DNA from: Caldimonas manganoxidans ATCC BAA-369
GTDB taxonomy: Bacteria > Pseudomonadota > Gammaproteobacteria > Burkholderiales > Burkholderiaceae_C
Length of the DNA stretch: 64,000 bases
NCBI RefSeq assembly: GCF_000381125.1
Contig: NZ_KB905943.1
Span: 16,932 to 80,931, forward strand
Direction: 5' to 3'
This document shows, in pieces, positions 30,481-38,448 of this stretch. The notes below the pieces were generated by a model. It saw only the letters and a program-made list of their open reading frames with translations, searched no databases and was not told where the DNA came from. The translations under genes were made by a program, and so were the position numbers. Position 1 is the stretch's first letter; every line of letters begins with the position of its first letter.

Positions 30481-32139
30481 TTAGGCCGGCTGGGCCGCGG
30501 CTCGCAAGCGTTTCATCTGCTTGCGCAGGTTCACCGCATCGGGCAGGGCGGCGTGGTCACTGCCGTCCAGACGGAAGACGCCCACGGCACTGGCCACCAC
30601 TTGCGCTTGATGCTTGAGCTGGGCCGCCGCCGAGGACAGCTGCTCGACCATCGCTGCGTTTTGCTGCGTGATGCCGTCCATCTGGGCCACGGCTTCGTTG
30701 ATTTGGGAGATGCCGCTGAGTTGTTCCTGCGCGCCGGTGCTGATGTCGGCGATCAGGCAGCGCACCTTCTCGACGGCTTGCAAGGCCTCGTCCATGGTCG
30801 ATCGCGCGGCTCGCACCTGCTGCTCGCCGTCACCCACGTGCTGGGCGGACTCCTCGATGAGCTTTTTGATTTCTCTGGCTGCGGCCGTGGTGCGCTGGGC
30901 CAGGGCGCGCACCTCGCCGGCCACCACGGCGAAGCCGCGGCCCTGCTCGCCAGCGCGTGCGGCCTCCACGGCGGCGTTGAGCGCCAGGATATTGGTTTGG
31001 AAAGAGATGCCATCGATCACCTGGATGATCTCGGCGATGCGATGTGAGGACTGGCTGATGGCCTGCATCGTGAGGGTGACTTGATTGACCGCTTGGCTGC
31101 TGCGCTCGGTGACGCGGCCGGCTTCGATGGACAGCTCGGCGGCCTGGGCGGCCGAGTGGGCGCTGTTGCGCACCGTGCCGGTGATTTGCTCCATCGACGA
31201 GGCCGTCTCTTGCAGACTGCTGGCTTGTGATTCGGTGCGTGCCGACAAGTCCTGGCTGCCGGCGGCGATTTCGGCGGCGGCGGCTTGGATGCGTTCGACC
31301 TCGCGCCTTGCGTCGCGCACGATGGACATCAGGTTGACATTGAGCTGGTTCATCGCCTGGGCGAAGTGGCCGATCAGGTCGTGCCGCCGCACGTCGATGC
31401 GCTGGGTGAGGTCGCCGGCGGCCATGCGGTTGGCCACCGTGAGCATCTCGTGCATCGGCAGGATCAGCAAGTGACGCAGATAGTGACGCATCAGCAGGGC
31501 CAATCCAGCGGCCAAGGCCGTCCCGGTGAGCGCTTGCATCGCCCCCTCACCCGCCCAGCCCGACGATGCGGCGTGTGTGCCCAACAGATATGCGGCAGCC
31601 ACTGCGGCGGCCGAGACTGCGCAGACTTTGGCCGTCAACCCCAGCTGTGTCCACTGCGCCAGCCGACCGGCCCAGGTGTTGCGCAACAGCTGGCCCCGAT
31701 GCAAGACATGCACACGCCGCCCGGCGGCCGCTTCGGCCCGCATTTGGGCGTACAGCGCCTCGGCCTGGCGCACTTCCTCGCGCGAAGGCGCGGTGCGCAC
31801 CGACATGTAGCCCACCGGGCGGCCGGCCTCCATCAGCGGGGTGACGTTGGCCATCACCCAGTAGTACGCGCCGTCCTTGCGGCGGTTCTTGACCATGGCC
31901 CGCCAGGGCAGGCCACTCTGGATGGTGGCCCACAAGTCGCGGAAGGCTTCTTTGGGCATGTCCGGGTGGCGGATCAGGTTGTGCGGCTGGCCCAAGAGCT
32001 CTTCCCGGGTGTAGCCGCTGACTTCGATGAAGGCCGGGTTGCAATACAGGATGCGGCCTTGTAGATCGGTGGTGGAGACGAGCGTTTCCCCCGGAGCAAT
32101 GGGGTATTCGCGATCATGAACAGGCAAGTTGACGCGCAT
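30481..32139 (-). CDS. Aer-like PAS-containing methyl-accepting chemotaxis protein
   Basis: A 552-residue energy-taxis receptor. The N-terminal PAS domain reads [20 protein letters not shown], then [17 protein letters not shown], then [12 protein letters not shown]. The IRHPDMP motif is characteristic of FAD-binding Aer PAS domains. Two hydrophobic helices (about residues 170-215) form a hairpin anchor without a periplasmic domain, followed by HAMP and a signalling domain with the hairpin tip [20 protein letters not shown]. There is no C-terminal CheR-binding pentapeptide. The ATG at 32139 has GGGAGG 5 bases upstream. An exact FNR/ANR box lies 83 bases upstream, a sensible regulator for an oxygen/redox receptor. 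Confidence 0.92.
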   Translation of the reverse strand: MRVNLPVHDREYPIAPGETLVSTTDLQGRILYCNPAFIEVSGYTREELLGQPHNLIRHPDMPKEAFRDLWATIQSGLPWRAMVKNRRKDGAYYWVMANVTPLMEAGRPVGYMSVRTAPSREEVRQAEALYAQMRAEAAAGRRVHVLHRGQLLRNTWAGRLAQWTQLGLTAKVCAVSAAAVAAAYLLGTHAASSGWAGEGAMQALTGTALAAGLALLMRHYLRHLLILPMHEMLTVANRMAAGDLTQRIDVRRHDLIGHFAQAMNQLNVNLMSIVRDARREVERIQAAAAEIAAGSQDLSARTESQASSLQETASSMEQITGTVRNSAHSAAQAAELSIEAGRVTERSSQAVNQVTLTMQAISQSSHRIAEIIQVIDGISFQTNILALNAAVEAARAGEQGRGFAVVAGEVRALAQRTTAAAREIKKLIEESAQHVGDGEQQVRAARSTMDEALQAVEKVRCLIADISTGAQEQLSGISQINEAVAQMDGITQQNAAMVEQLSSAAAQLKHQAQVVASAVGVFRLDGSDHAALPDAVNLRKQMKRLRAAAQPA

Positions 32140-32202
32140 GGGGCCTCCCTGAGGCGAAACGGGACGATGCCGTTGTATCGGCCGCGGCACCCCGGGGGCA
32201 CA

Positions 32203-32220
32203 CCCCCCTTGAGAGGGGGG
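32203..32220. repeat. G/C-rich hairpin in the aer-like / HD-GYP intergenic region
   Basis: CCCCCCT (32203-32209) pairs with AGGGGGG (32214-32220) across a TGAG loop. It directly adjoins the FNR box at 32222. C6/G6 hairpins of this kind are a frequent intergenic element in Comamonadaceae-like genomes. There is no T-tract, so it is not a clear terminator. Confidence 0.6.
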
Positions 32221-32221
32221 A

Positions 32222-32235
32222 TTGATGTCGATCAA
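32222..32235. promoter_or_regulatory. FNR/ANR-type binding site
   Basis: TTGATGTCGATCAA is an exact match to the TTGAT-N4-ATCAA consensus of FNR/ANR/DNR regulators. It lies 83 bases upstream of the Aer-like receptor (minus strand) and 134 bases upstream of the HD-GYP gene (plus strand). A GATACA element on the minus strand (32174-32179) would put the site near -61, a position used by class I FNR activation. Confidence 0.7.
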
Positions 32236-32293
32236 GCTTGCCGCGTGAAGGAATGTGCACCGGCGGCCGTGTCATGCGCCGTCGCCGGGGCCT

Positions 32294-32312
32294 CCCCCCG
32301 TTTGGAGGGGGG
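32294..32312. repeat. Second G/C-rich hairpin upstream of the HD-GYP gene
   Basis: CCCCCC (32294-32299) and GGGGGG (32307-32312) form a stem with a GTTTGGA loop. It resembles the hairpin at 32203 and, with it, brackets the space between the divergent receptor and HD-GYP genes. It has no T-tract on either strand. Confidence 0.55.
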
Positions 32313-32368
32313 CGCCTTGTCAGGGGGGCAGGACGCACGCAGCATCCGCCGAACTGAGGGAAAAAAGT

Positions 32369-33514
32369 ATGAACGACGCATGGCCGGCCCGCGTGCTCGT
32401 GGTGGGCCGCGAGGGCAAGGACTGGGCGGAGCTGGCGCAATGGTTGGCGCCGGAGTTTTGTGTCGTGCAGACCTGGGATGAGGACACGGCCCCGGCCATG
32501 ATCTTGATCGATGCGCTGCATCAGCCGTCCAAGCTGGCGTCGAGGATGCAAGTGCTGCGGGCCGATCCGGTGTGCCGAGCTGCGCCGGTGTTGGTCATGG
32601 CCGAGCCGGTGGAGGAGCAGACGCTGCAATCGTGGCTGCGCTTGGGGGTGAGCGATGTATTGACGCCGCCGTGGTCGCAGGCACGGCTGCGCGCCCGACT
32701 GAAACCCTATGCGCAATTGCACCAGGTGTCGGTGCTGCTGCGGCAAGGACAGCAGCATTTCGAGGACGCATTGCGACAGCGCGTTCACACCGTCGCGTTG
32801 GAGCGTGATGCGTTGCTGTGGACGCTGGCGCTGCTGGCCGAGCGGCGCGACCATGAAACCGCCCGACATCGGCTGCGCATGCAAGGCTATGTGCGGGTGC
32901 TCGGACAGGGCTGGCGCCGCCTCAGTGGCCGATGGGCGGAGCTGGACGATGAGCGACTGGACCTGATGGCGCGGGCCTCGGCCTTGCATGACTTGGGCAA
33001 GTTGGAAATTCCGGTGCATTTGCTGCGCAAGCCTGGTCGTCTGACCCCGGAGGAATTCGCCATCGTCAAAACCCATACGCTGCGCGGCCATGCCGCCCTG
33101 GCCCGCGCGCAGGCGCAGCTCGACGAACCCTGCCCCTTGCTGAGCATGGCGCAGGAGATCGCCTTGACGCACCAGGAGCGCTGGGATGGGTCTGGCTATC
33201 CCCAGGGCTTGGCCGGTGAAGCGATTCCGCTGTCCGGCCGCATCGTGGCGCTGGCCACGGTGTATGACGCGTTGATCAGCGTGCGCAGCTACAAAGAAGC
33301 CTTGCCGCATGACACGGCCGTGGCCGTGATCGGCGGCTGCCGGGGCACGCATTTCGACCCGTTGCTGGTGGAAGCGTTCGAGCGCGAGCACGAGGCGATT
33401 CGGGAGGTGGCCGCCCGCTACGCCGACGATGCCCAGGAGATGCAGCGCTGGATCGACGAGGCCGGCCATGCGTCCGGTCCTGCGGACTCCGCATCCAAGG
33501 ACGTGCCGGCTTGA
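32369..33514 (+). CDS. Degenerate response-regulator / HD-GYP domain protein
   Basis: A 381-residue protein. The N-terminal 120 residues resemble a receiver domain (VLVVGREGKDW, AMILIDAL with Asp48, APVLVMAEP) but lack the usual acidic pair at the start. A helix leads to an HD-GYP domain with HDLGK (His207, Asp208), THTLRGHAAL, THQERWDGSGYPQGL and GRIVALATVYDALISVRSY. The usual HHE reads HQE (Gln269), and the usual ADVYDAL reads ATVYDAL (Thr297), so two expected metal ligands are substituted. It may have lost c-di-GMP phosphodiesterase activity or bind metal differently. ATG at 32369. It shares its upstream region with the Aer-like receptor. Confidence 0.85.
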   Translation: MNDAWPARVLVVGREGKDWAELAQWLAPEFCVVQTWDEDTAPAMILIDALHQPSKLASRMQVLRADPVCRAAPVLVMAEPVEEQTLQSWLRLGVSDVLTPPWSQARLRARLKPYAQLHQVSVLLRQGQQHFEDALRQRVHTVALERDALLWTLALLAERRDHETARHRLRMQGYVRVLGQGWRRLSGRWAELDDERLDLMARASALHDLGKLEIPVHLLRKPGRLTPEEFAIVKTHTLRGHAALARAQAQLDEPCPLLSMAQEIALTHQERWDGSGYPQGLAGEAIPLSGRIVALATVYDALISVRSYKEALPHDTAVAVIGGCRGTHFDPLLVEAFEREHEAIREVAARYADDAQEMQRWIDEAGHASGPADSASKDVPA

Positions 33515-33548
33515 GCCGGTTCGCACGCGCGCGCGCCGGCAAACCTCT

Positions 33549-34077
33549 TCAGCGCCACGACCTGCCCAGACCCAGGCCGACACTGAAGCGGCGGCTGGCC
33601 GCCGGTTCGAAGAACTGTTCATTGGCCGCCAGGTCAGCGACAGCAGGCTTTCCCAGCGCACCGACCAGCCGGCCTGCCAGGAGGCATTCCATCCCACGCC
33701 CTGTGCTGGCATGGACATGCCAGCCAGGGTGTCCCTCCACGTTCAAGCCCGGCATCGCGCTGTGGCGAGCGTAGCGGCGCGAGCCACTGGGACAGGGCCA
33801 GCACCCCGGGCACACGTTGCAGCGCGTCGGAGATGTTCACGCCCCAGGAGTCGGCTTGCACGGCGGCGGCCTCGACGGTGTCGATGGCCGCGGGCAGGGC
33901 GCGCAGCGGCGTGGGCTCGCGCGCGCCGGTCACGACGATGGGGCCCAGCGCCTGCCTGTGCCGGGGGGCGGCGTCGGTGTCTTGGGCCCACGCACTCCAT
34001 GGACTGGCGGCCAGCAGCACCGCCCAGGGGCCAGCGGCGCTTCGTCGCAACAGGCGGTGGGCGCGCACGGGGGGCAA
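33549..34077 (-). pseudogene. Remnant of a TonB-dependent outer-membrane receptor
   Basis: Only the two ends of a TonB-dependent receptor remain. The N-terminal frame (from 34077) encodes a signal peptide ending SAWA and a plug start: IVVTGAREPTPLRALPAAID, then ISDALQRVPGVLALS. The match then breaks near 33820. A different frame (to the stop at 33549) carries the receptor's last beta-strands, NEQFFEPAASRRFSVGLGLG, the usual C-terminal FEPA-x-x-R pattern. Between them, fragments in all three frames look barrel-like. A full receptor needs about 2 kb; 0.5 kb remains, so this is a large internal deletion plus frameshifts. It follows the DUF502 gene by 18 bases. Substrate unknown. Confidence 0.7.
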
Positions 34078-34095
34078 CGGCAGGCGAGCGTCGGG

Positions 34096-34722
34096 TCAGC
34101 GCGGTGTCGGTGGCGCCGGAGGCTGGCCGGTGCGGGCCATCCAGGCGATCAAGGCCGAGCGCATCGCTTCTTCCACCGTCATCGCGATCGGCGTGATCCA
34201 GGCCCGTGGCACGAACACGGTGTAGCCGCCGATCATGTAGCCCATGGGCAGATAGACGGCCACCCGGTCGTCTTTGCTGACGCCTTCGGGCAGACCGTCC
34301 AGGCTGTTGCGCGTGATCAAGCCAATGATTTCGAGCCCACCGCCTGGAAAACGCAGCACCACCACCTGCTGGGCGGCTTGGTTGTGCTGGGGCGCAAAGT
34401 AGTCGGCAAAGCTCTTGAGCGAGCTGTAAATGCTTTTGACCACCGGCAGGTTGGTGAACGGAAACTCGATCAACGAGGCCAGGCTGCGCACCGCCGGCAG
34501 TGAAATCACGAGGCCCAGGGCGCCGATGACCACCACGGCCAGCAGCAGCCCCAGACCGGGGATGTAGGTGTCACCGAACAGCGGAGATACCAGCCAACGG
34601 GCCATGCTGTCCGTCCAGGCCAGGAAGACATAGAGCACATAGATGGTCAGGGCCAGGGGCAAGATGGCCAGCAGACCCCGCACGAAGTACTGGGTCCAAC
34701 GCTTGATCAAGGGGTTCATCAC
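34096..34722 (-). CDS. DUF502-family inner-membrane protein
   Basis: A 208-residue membrane protein of the DUF502 family: one N-terminal helix (LLAILPLALTIYVLYVFLAW), a second around YIPGLGLLLAVVVIGALGLV, then a soluble part with VVVLRFPGGGLEIIGLIT and VYLPMGYMIGGYTVFVPR. The PSTPNP-like family loop appears here in divergent form. Function is unknown; plant relatives (LCV/COV) affect membrane trafficking. A strong hairpin separates it from dctP upstream, so it probably has its own promoter within that 126-base gap. A start three bases downstream (second Met) is equally possible. Confidence 0.88.
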   Translation of the reverse strand: MMNPLIKRWTQYFVRGLLAILPLALTIYVLYVFLAWTDSMARWLVSPLFGDTYIPGLGLLLAVVVIGALGLVISLPAVRSLASLIEFPFTNLPVVKSIYSSLKSFADYFAPQHNQAAQQVVVLRFPGGGLEIIGLITRNSLDGLPEGVSKDDRVAVYLPMGYMIGGYTVFVPRAWITPIAMTVEEAMRSALIAWMARTGQPPAPPTPR

Positions 34723-34796
34723 GCAATGAAGGGCACAACCACGACTTGCGCAGAATAGCAGCGAGCGTTGGCAGCTGCTGGAGGCGCCCCCAAAGG

Positions 34797-34827
34797 CGAC
34801 GCCCGCGGGCCGAGGCCGCGGGCGTCG
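34797..34827 (-). terminator. Hairpin downstream of the TRAP transporter operon
   Basis: A perfect 12-bp stem, CGACGCCCGCGG with CCGCGGGCGTCG around a 7-base loop, lies 21 bases after the dctP stop. On the minus strand it is followed by CCTTTGG, a weak U-tract, so it may act as a terminator or an mRNA 3'-end stabiliser for gntK-dctQ-dctM-dctP. Confidence 0.6.
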
Positions 34828-34848
34828 TGCGCGAAGGCCGGTGGGGAC

Positions 34849-35859
34849 TTACTTGCCGCCGCGCAGCTTGGTCAGCGCGGCCTGGGTCTCGGCCCACAGG
34901 TCGCGGCCGACTTGCTCGGCGATGCTGGCGTGCACGGCCGTCAGCTTTTCACGCATGCGGTTGGCTTCGGCCGGCGACAACTCATTGACCTGCATGCCCT
35001 TGGCCTTGAGCTCGGCCAAGGCACGGGCGGCTTCCTCGCGGGTGTCCTTGCGCTCGAAGTCACGGCTCTTGATGGCCGCCTCTTGCAGCACCTTGCGCTC
35101 GGCCGGGCTGAGCGTGTCCCACCATTTCTTGCTCACCAGCACGATCCAGGGGCTGTAGACATGGTTGGTGATGGTCAGGTACTTCTGCACCTCATAGAAC
35201 TTGCTGGACAGGATGGTGTTGTACGGGTTCTCCTGACCATCGACCGCACGGGTTTCCAGCGCGGTGAACAGTTCCGAGAAGGGCAGCGGAATGGCGTTGG
35301 CCCCCAGGCTCTTGAAGCTGTCGAGGAAGACGTTGTTTTGCATCACGCGCAGCTTGATGCCTTGCAGGTCCTCCAGCTTGGTGACCGGCTGCTTGTTGTT
35401 GGTGAGGTTGCGAAAACCGTTTTCCCAGTACACCAAGCCGACCAAGCCCTTTTCCTGCAGCTTGTCCATCACTTTTTTGCCCACCGGGCCATCGAGCACG
35501 GCATCGGCCTCGGCGCTGTTGTTGAACAGGAAGGGCGTGTCCCAGATGGCCATTTCCTTCGTGATGCCCACCAGGGTGGCGGTGGAGCCCACCATCATTT
35601 CCTGCGCGCCCCCGATGAGCGCTTGCTGCATCTGCACGTCCGAGCCCAAGGCGGCCGCCCCGATGGCGCGCACGCGCATCTTGCCGCCGGAGAGCTTTTC
35701 CACCTCTTGGGCAAAGAGCTTGACGGCCCGACCCTGGTTCGATTCTTCATTGAGGCCGTAGCCGAAGCGGATCATGCGTGGCTTGATGTCCTGCGCCCAA
35801 GCCTGGCCGGCGGCCAGCAGGGCCACACCCAGGGCGGCGATGGCGAGTTTCAGTTTCAT
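34849..35859 (-). CDS. dctP: TRAP transporter substrate-binding protein DctP
   Basis: A 336-residue periplasmic solute-binding protein with a signal peptide (MKLKLAIAALGVALLAAGQAWA). DctP features: IRFGYGLNEESNQGRAVKLF, GGAQEMMVGSTATLVGI, then LQGIKLRVMQNNVFLDSFKSLGANAIPLPFSEL with the conserved Arg that clamps a substrate carboxylate, and VDGQENPYNTI. The gene is last in the operon gntK-dctQ-dctM-dctP. The presence of gluconate kinase and a GntR-type regulator makes gluconate or a related sugar acid the likely ligand; this is inference from context. Confidence 0.93.
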   Translation of the reverse strand: MKLKLAIAALGVALLAAGQAWAQDIKPRMIRFGYGLNEESNQGRAVKLFAQEVEKLSGGKMRVRAIGAAALGSDVQMQQALIGGAQEMMVGSTATLVGITKEMAIWDTPFLFNNSAEADAVLDGPVGKKVMDKLQEKGLVGLVYWENGFRNLTNNKQPVTKLEDLQGIKLRVMQNNVFLDSFKSLGANAIPLPFSELFTALETRAVDGQENPYNTILSSKFYEVQKYLTITNHVYSPWIVLVSKKWWDTLSPAERKVLQEAAIKSRDFERKDTREEAARALAELKAKGMQVNELSPAEANRMREKLTAVHASIAEQVGRDLWAETQAALTKLRGGK

Positions 35860-35923
35860 GCGAAGTCTCCTTCTTCAGTGGCAAAGGGCGGGAAAGGCAA
35901 CCTGAGTTGCCAGCGGAACACAC

Positions 35924-37204
35924 TCATCCGCCGAGCCAGCGCAGCGGCGCCAGCACGATCGGAGGAAACAGGATCATCAACAGCAGCAGGGCCAGATACA
36001 CCGCCAGGAAGGGCAACACGCCGCGCACGACGGGCTCCATGCGCAACCGGCCCACACCAGCCACCACGTTGAGCACCGTGCCCACCGGAGGCGTCAGCAG
36101 GCCCAGCCCGCCGATGAAGATGAAGATGAAGCCGAAGTACACCGGGTCCAGGCCGGCACGGGCGGCCAAGGGCGCCAACACCGGGCCCAGGATCAGGATC
36201 GTGGGCGTCAGATCCATCACCATGCCCACGGCCAGCAGGAAGACGGCCACCACCAGCATGAACAGGATGCGGTGCTCCAGCAGCGGGCCGAAGCTGCGGG
36301 CCAACTCGCCGGGCAGGTCCGCCAGCGTGATCATGTAGGACGCTGCGGTGGCCGCGCCGCACAAGAACATCACCACGCCGGTGGTTTTGGCGGCCGAGAC
36401 GAACACCTGGTACAGCGCAGCCGGGCGCAACTCGCGGTAGACCACGGTGGCCACCAGCAGCGCGTAGACGGCGGCCACCACCGCGGCTTCGGTGGGCGTG
36501 AACAGCCCAAAACGCAAGCCGCCGATGATGCTGACCGGCAGCATCAAGGCCCACACGCTGCCGGCCAGGGCATGCCAGCGCTGGGTCCACGACGCTTTCT
36601 CGGCCACCGGCAGCGCGGTGCGGCCGGCGATGCGCCGCCACACCAGCACCAGGGCCGCGGCCATCAACACGCCTGGCACGATGCCAGCCAGGAAAAGCTT
36701 GCTGATGGAGGTATTGGTGGTCACGCCGTAGATCACCATGGGCATCGACGGCGGGATGATCGGCGCGATGATGCCGCCCGAGGCGATCAAGCCGGCGCTG
36801 GACCCATCGGGGTAATGCTGTTTGCGCATCATCGGCAACAGCAGGGTGGCCAGTGCGGCGGTGTCGGCGATGGCCGAGCCGCTCATCGAGGCCAACATCA
36901 CCGCGGCGGCAATGGCCACATAGCCCAGGCCACCTTGGATATGGCCCACGAAGACGCGCGCCAGCTCGATGATGCGCCGGCTCAGTCCCCCGGCATTCAT
37001 CAGCTCGCCAGCCAGAATGAAGAAGGGCACGGCCAGCAGCGGGAAGCTGTCGAAGCCGGCTTGCACGTTCTGTGCGAGCAGCTGCGCATCGAAGAAGTCC
37101 AGCTGCACCATCAGCGCCAGGGCGGTGAGCATCAGCGCAAACGCGATGGGCACGCCCACCGTCATGGCGGCAAACAGCACGCAAAGAAACAGAGCGATCG
37201 TCAT
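35924..37204 (-). CDS. dctM: TRAP transporter large permease DctM
   Basis: The large membrane subunit (426 aa, about 12 helices) of a TRAP transporter, powered by a sodium or proton gradient. It shows the family motifs FPLLAVPFFILAGELMNAGG, SMSGSAIADTAAL, ASGGIIAPIIPPSMPMVIYG, FTPTEAAVVAAVYALLV and TPPVGTVLNVVAGV. The ATG at 37204 was taken because the frame upstream runs into dctQ. dctQ ends 16 bases upstream. It forms the transport unit with DctQ and receives substrate from DctP. Confidence 0.95.
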   Translation of the reverse strand: MTIALFLCVLFAAMTVGVPIAFALMLTALALMVQLDFFDAQLLAQNVQAGFDSFPLLAVPFFILAGELMNAGGLSRRIIELARVFVGHIQGGLGYVAIAAAVMLASMSGSAIADTAALATLLLPMMRKQHYPDGSSAGLIASGGIIAPIIPPSMPMVIYGVTTNTSISKLFLAGIVPGVLMAAALVLVWRRIAGRTALPVAEKASWTQRWHALAGSVWALMLPVSIIGGLRFGLFTPTEAAVVAAVYALLVATVVYRELRPAALYQVFVSAAKTTGVVMFLCGAATAASYMITLADLPGELARSFGPLLEHRILFMLVVAVFLLAVGMVMDLTPTILILGPVLAPLAARAGLDPVYFGFIFIFIGGLGLLTPPVGTVLNVVAGVGRLRMEPVVRGVLPFLAVYLALLLLMILFPPIVLAPLRWLGG

Positions 37205-37220
37205 GGGGCGGCTTGGGTTC

Positions 37221-37754
37221 TCAGTCCAGATGCGAGGCGCCTGAGCTGGCGGGCTCGCCACGGCGCAGCGCGGCCAGGGATTCGGCCAGCAACAACACGG
37301 CCATGGCCACGCCCATCACCAGCGTGCCGGCGGCCCCCAGGGCCAGCGGGTAGTTCATCACCGGGCTGCGCGAGTCCATCCCCGCCAGGACTTGCTGCCA
37401 CGAACCCGTGATGAGGTAGTACAGCGCCACTGCGATGAGCGCGCGGGTCAGCCAGCGGCACACGGCCGCGCTGCGCCCGCGCAAGCGGCTGGTCACCATG
37501 TCAAAGCCCAGGTGCTTGCCTTCGGCCATGGCCAGCACCGCGCCGATGCACACCAGCCAGACGAACAGCAAGCGCGACAGCTCCTCCGAGATGGCCAGCC
37601 CGGTGTCGAAGGCATAGCGCAGCACCACATTGACGAAGACGGCCAGCACCATGCCGGCCAAGCTCAGGGCCATGGCAGCTTCGGCCAAGCGGCGCAGCAG
37701 CAGCGCGGCCCGTGGGGGCGGTGGCAACTCCGGGGTGGGGACAGCAGGCTTCAT
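37221..37754 (-). CDS. dctQ: TRAP transporter small permease DctQ
   Basis: The small membrane subunit (177 aa) with four predicted helices and the DctQ motifs VVLRYAFDTGLAISEELSRLLFVWLV and GAVLAMAEGKHLGFDMV. Its ATG overlaps the stop of gntK by four bases (ATGA), showing translational coupling between the kinase and the transporter. The final residues are poorly conserved, as usual for DctQ. Confidence 0.92.
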   Translation of the reverse strand: MKPAVPTPELPPPPRAALLLRRLAEAAMALSLAGMVLAVFVNVVLRYAFDTGLAISEELSRLLFVWLVCIGAVLAMAEGKHLGFDMVTSRLRGRSAAVCRWLTRALIAVALYYLITGSWQQVLAGMDSRSPVMNYPLALGAAGTLVMGVAMAVLLLAESLAALRRGEPASSGASHLD

Positions 37755-38308
37755 GCGGCAGTCTCGGAGGGTTGATGCAACCAAGCGAGCACTTGTTCGC
37801 GCAAGCGCTCCAAGGGCAAGGTGGCGTCCAGACGCAGCACGCCCGGCTCTCCCACCGGGGATTCCAGCGTGGCGAACTGGCTGGCCACCAGGCTGGGCGA
37901 GAAAAAATGCCCCGCACGGGCGGCCACGCGCTGCCGGGCGGTGGGCTCGTCCAGTTCGAGATAGGCGAAATGCACACCGGGCCGGGCGGCACGCAGCCGA
38001 TCCCGGTAGCGCTGTCTGAGCGCCGAACACGTCAGCACCACGCCATCGGGCCGCTCGGCCAGCAACTGCCCCAGCCGCGTCAGCCATCCTTGGCGGTCGG
38101 CATCGGTCAAGGCAATGCCAGCTTTCATCTTGGCCACGCTTTCGGGCGAGTGGTAATCGTCGCCTTCCAGCAAAGGCCAATTCAAAGCCTCGGCGCAGGC
38201 GCGGCCCAGGCTGGATTTGCCGCAGCCGGCCACACCCATCACCACCAGGGCGGTGGCCGTCGGGGCCGAAGGCGGATTGGTAGCGCTGTCCAACAAAGAT
38301 CGATGCAT
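37751..38308 (-). CDS. gntK: Gluconokinase
   Basis: GntK (185 aa) phosphorylates gluconate to 6-phosphogluconate. The P-loop GVAGCGKSSLGRACAEAL is followed by EGDDYHSPESVAKMKAGIALTDADR, the gluconate-binding hallmark, and VLTCSALRQRYRDRLR. It ends HFFSPSLVASQFATLE, also typical. The ATG at 38308 was preferred to a TTG eight codons upstream. It is the first gene of a minus-strand operon with the TRAP transporter and is divergent from a LacI-family regulator 136 bases away. Product feeds Edd/Eda. A GGTAGCGCT operator-like site lies within the first codons. Confidence 0.94.
   Translation of the reverse strand: MHRSLLDSATNPPSAPTATALVVMGVAGCGKSSLGRACAEALNWPLLEGDDYHSPESVAKMKAGIALTDADRQGWLTRLGQLLAERPDGVVLTCSALRQRYRDRLRAARPGVHFAYLELDEPTARQRVAARAGHFFSPSLVASQFATLESPVGEPGVLRLDATLPLERLREQVLAWLHQPSETAA
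38277..38293. promoter_or_regulatory. Operator-like site within the gntK 5' coding region
   Basis: TTGGTAGCGCTGTCCAA shares the 11-mer TTGGTAGCGCT with the site at 38394 in the gntK-gntR gap, 117 bases away. The TAGCGCT core matches what I recall of the Pseudomonas GntR operator. Two spaced copies would allow looping by a LacI-type repressor. Confidence 0.4.
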
Positions 38309-38391
38309 CGGATCGGCAGGCTGTGCGGCCAAATCACGTAGGAGAAGGCCAGGGGAGGGTGAATGACGGGATCGAGGGGTTGTGCAGGGTG

Positions 38392-38416
38392 CTTGGTAGC
38401 GCTATCCTAGACCAAG
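38392..38416. promoter_or_regulatory. Operator-like site between gntK and gntR
   Basis: CTTGGT and ACCAAG form an outer inverted repeat (38392-38397 and 38411-38416). Inside lies TAGCGCTA (38397-38404), an exact 8-bp palindrome with the central CG dinucleotide usual for LacI-family operators. It lies in the 136-base divergent region and could control both gntK-dctQMP and gntR. Confidence 0.5.
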
Positions 38417-38430
38417 TTTTCATCGCGTTA

Positions 38431-38448
38431 CCTAGGGTTAACCCTTGG
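38431..38448. promoter_or_regulatory. Palindrome overlapping the gntR start codon
   Basis: GGGTTAACCC (38435-38444) is a perfect palindrome directly touching the TTG start at 38445, and with flanks it extends to 18 bp with one mismatched pair. The adjoining GTTACCTA (38427-38434) is also found in the edd operator. It may be an autoregulatory site or an mRNA hairpin that limits translation, as no Shine-Dalgarno sequence is visible. Confidence 0.4.

Noticed and set aside
32190..32320. CRISPR-like or mobile repeats in the C/G-rich interval
   Set aside because: Only two short hairpins without regular spacing or spacers; no cas genes or target-site duplications.
32114..33718. A 534-codon minus-strand frame opposite the HD-GYP gene
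   Set aside because: Only its first part (around 33600-33718) has receptor-like fragments, which belong to the TonB-receptor remnant; the rest is a shadow of the HD-GYP gene.
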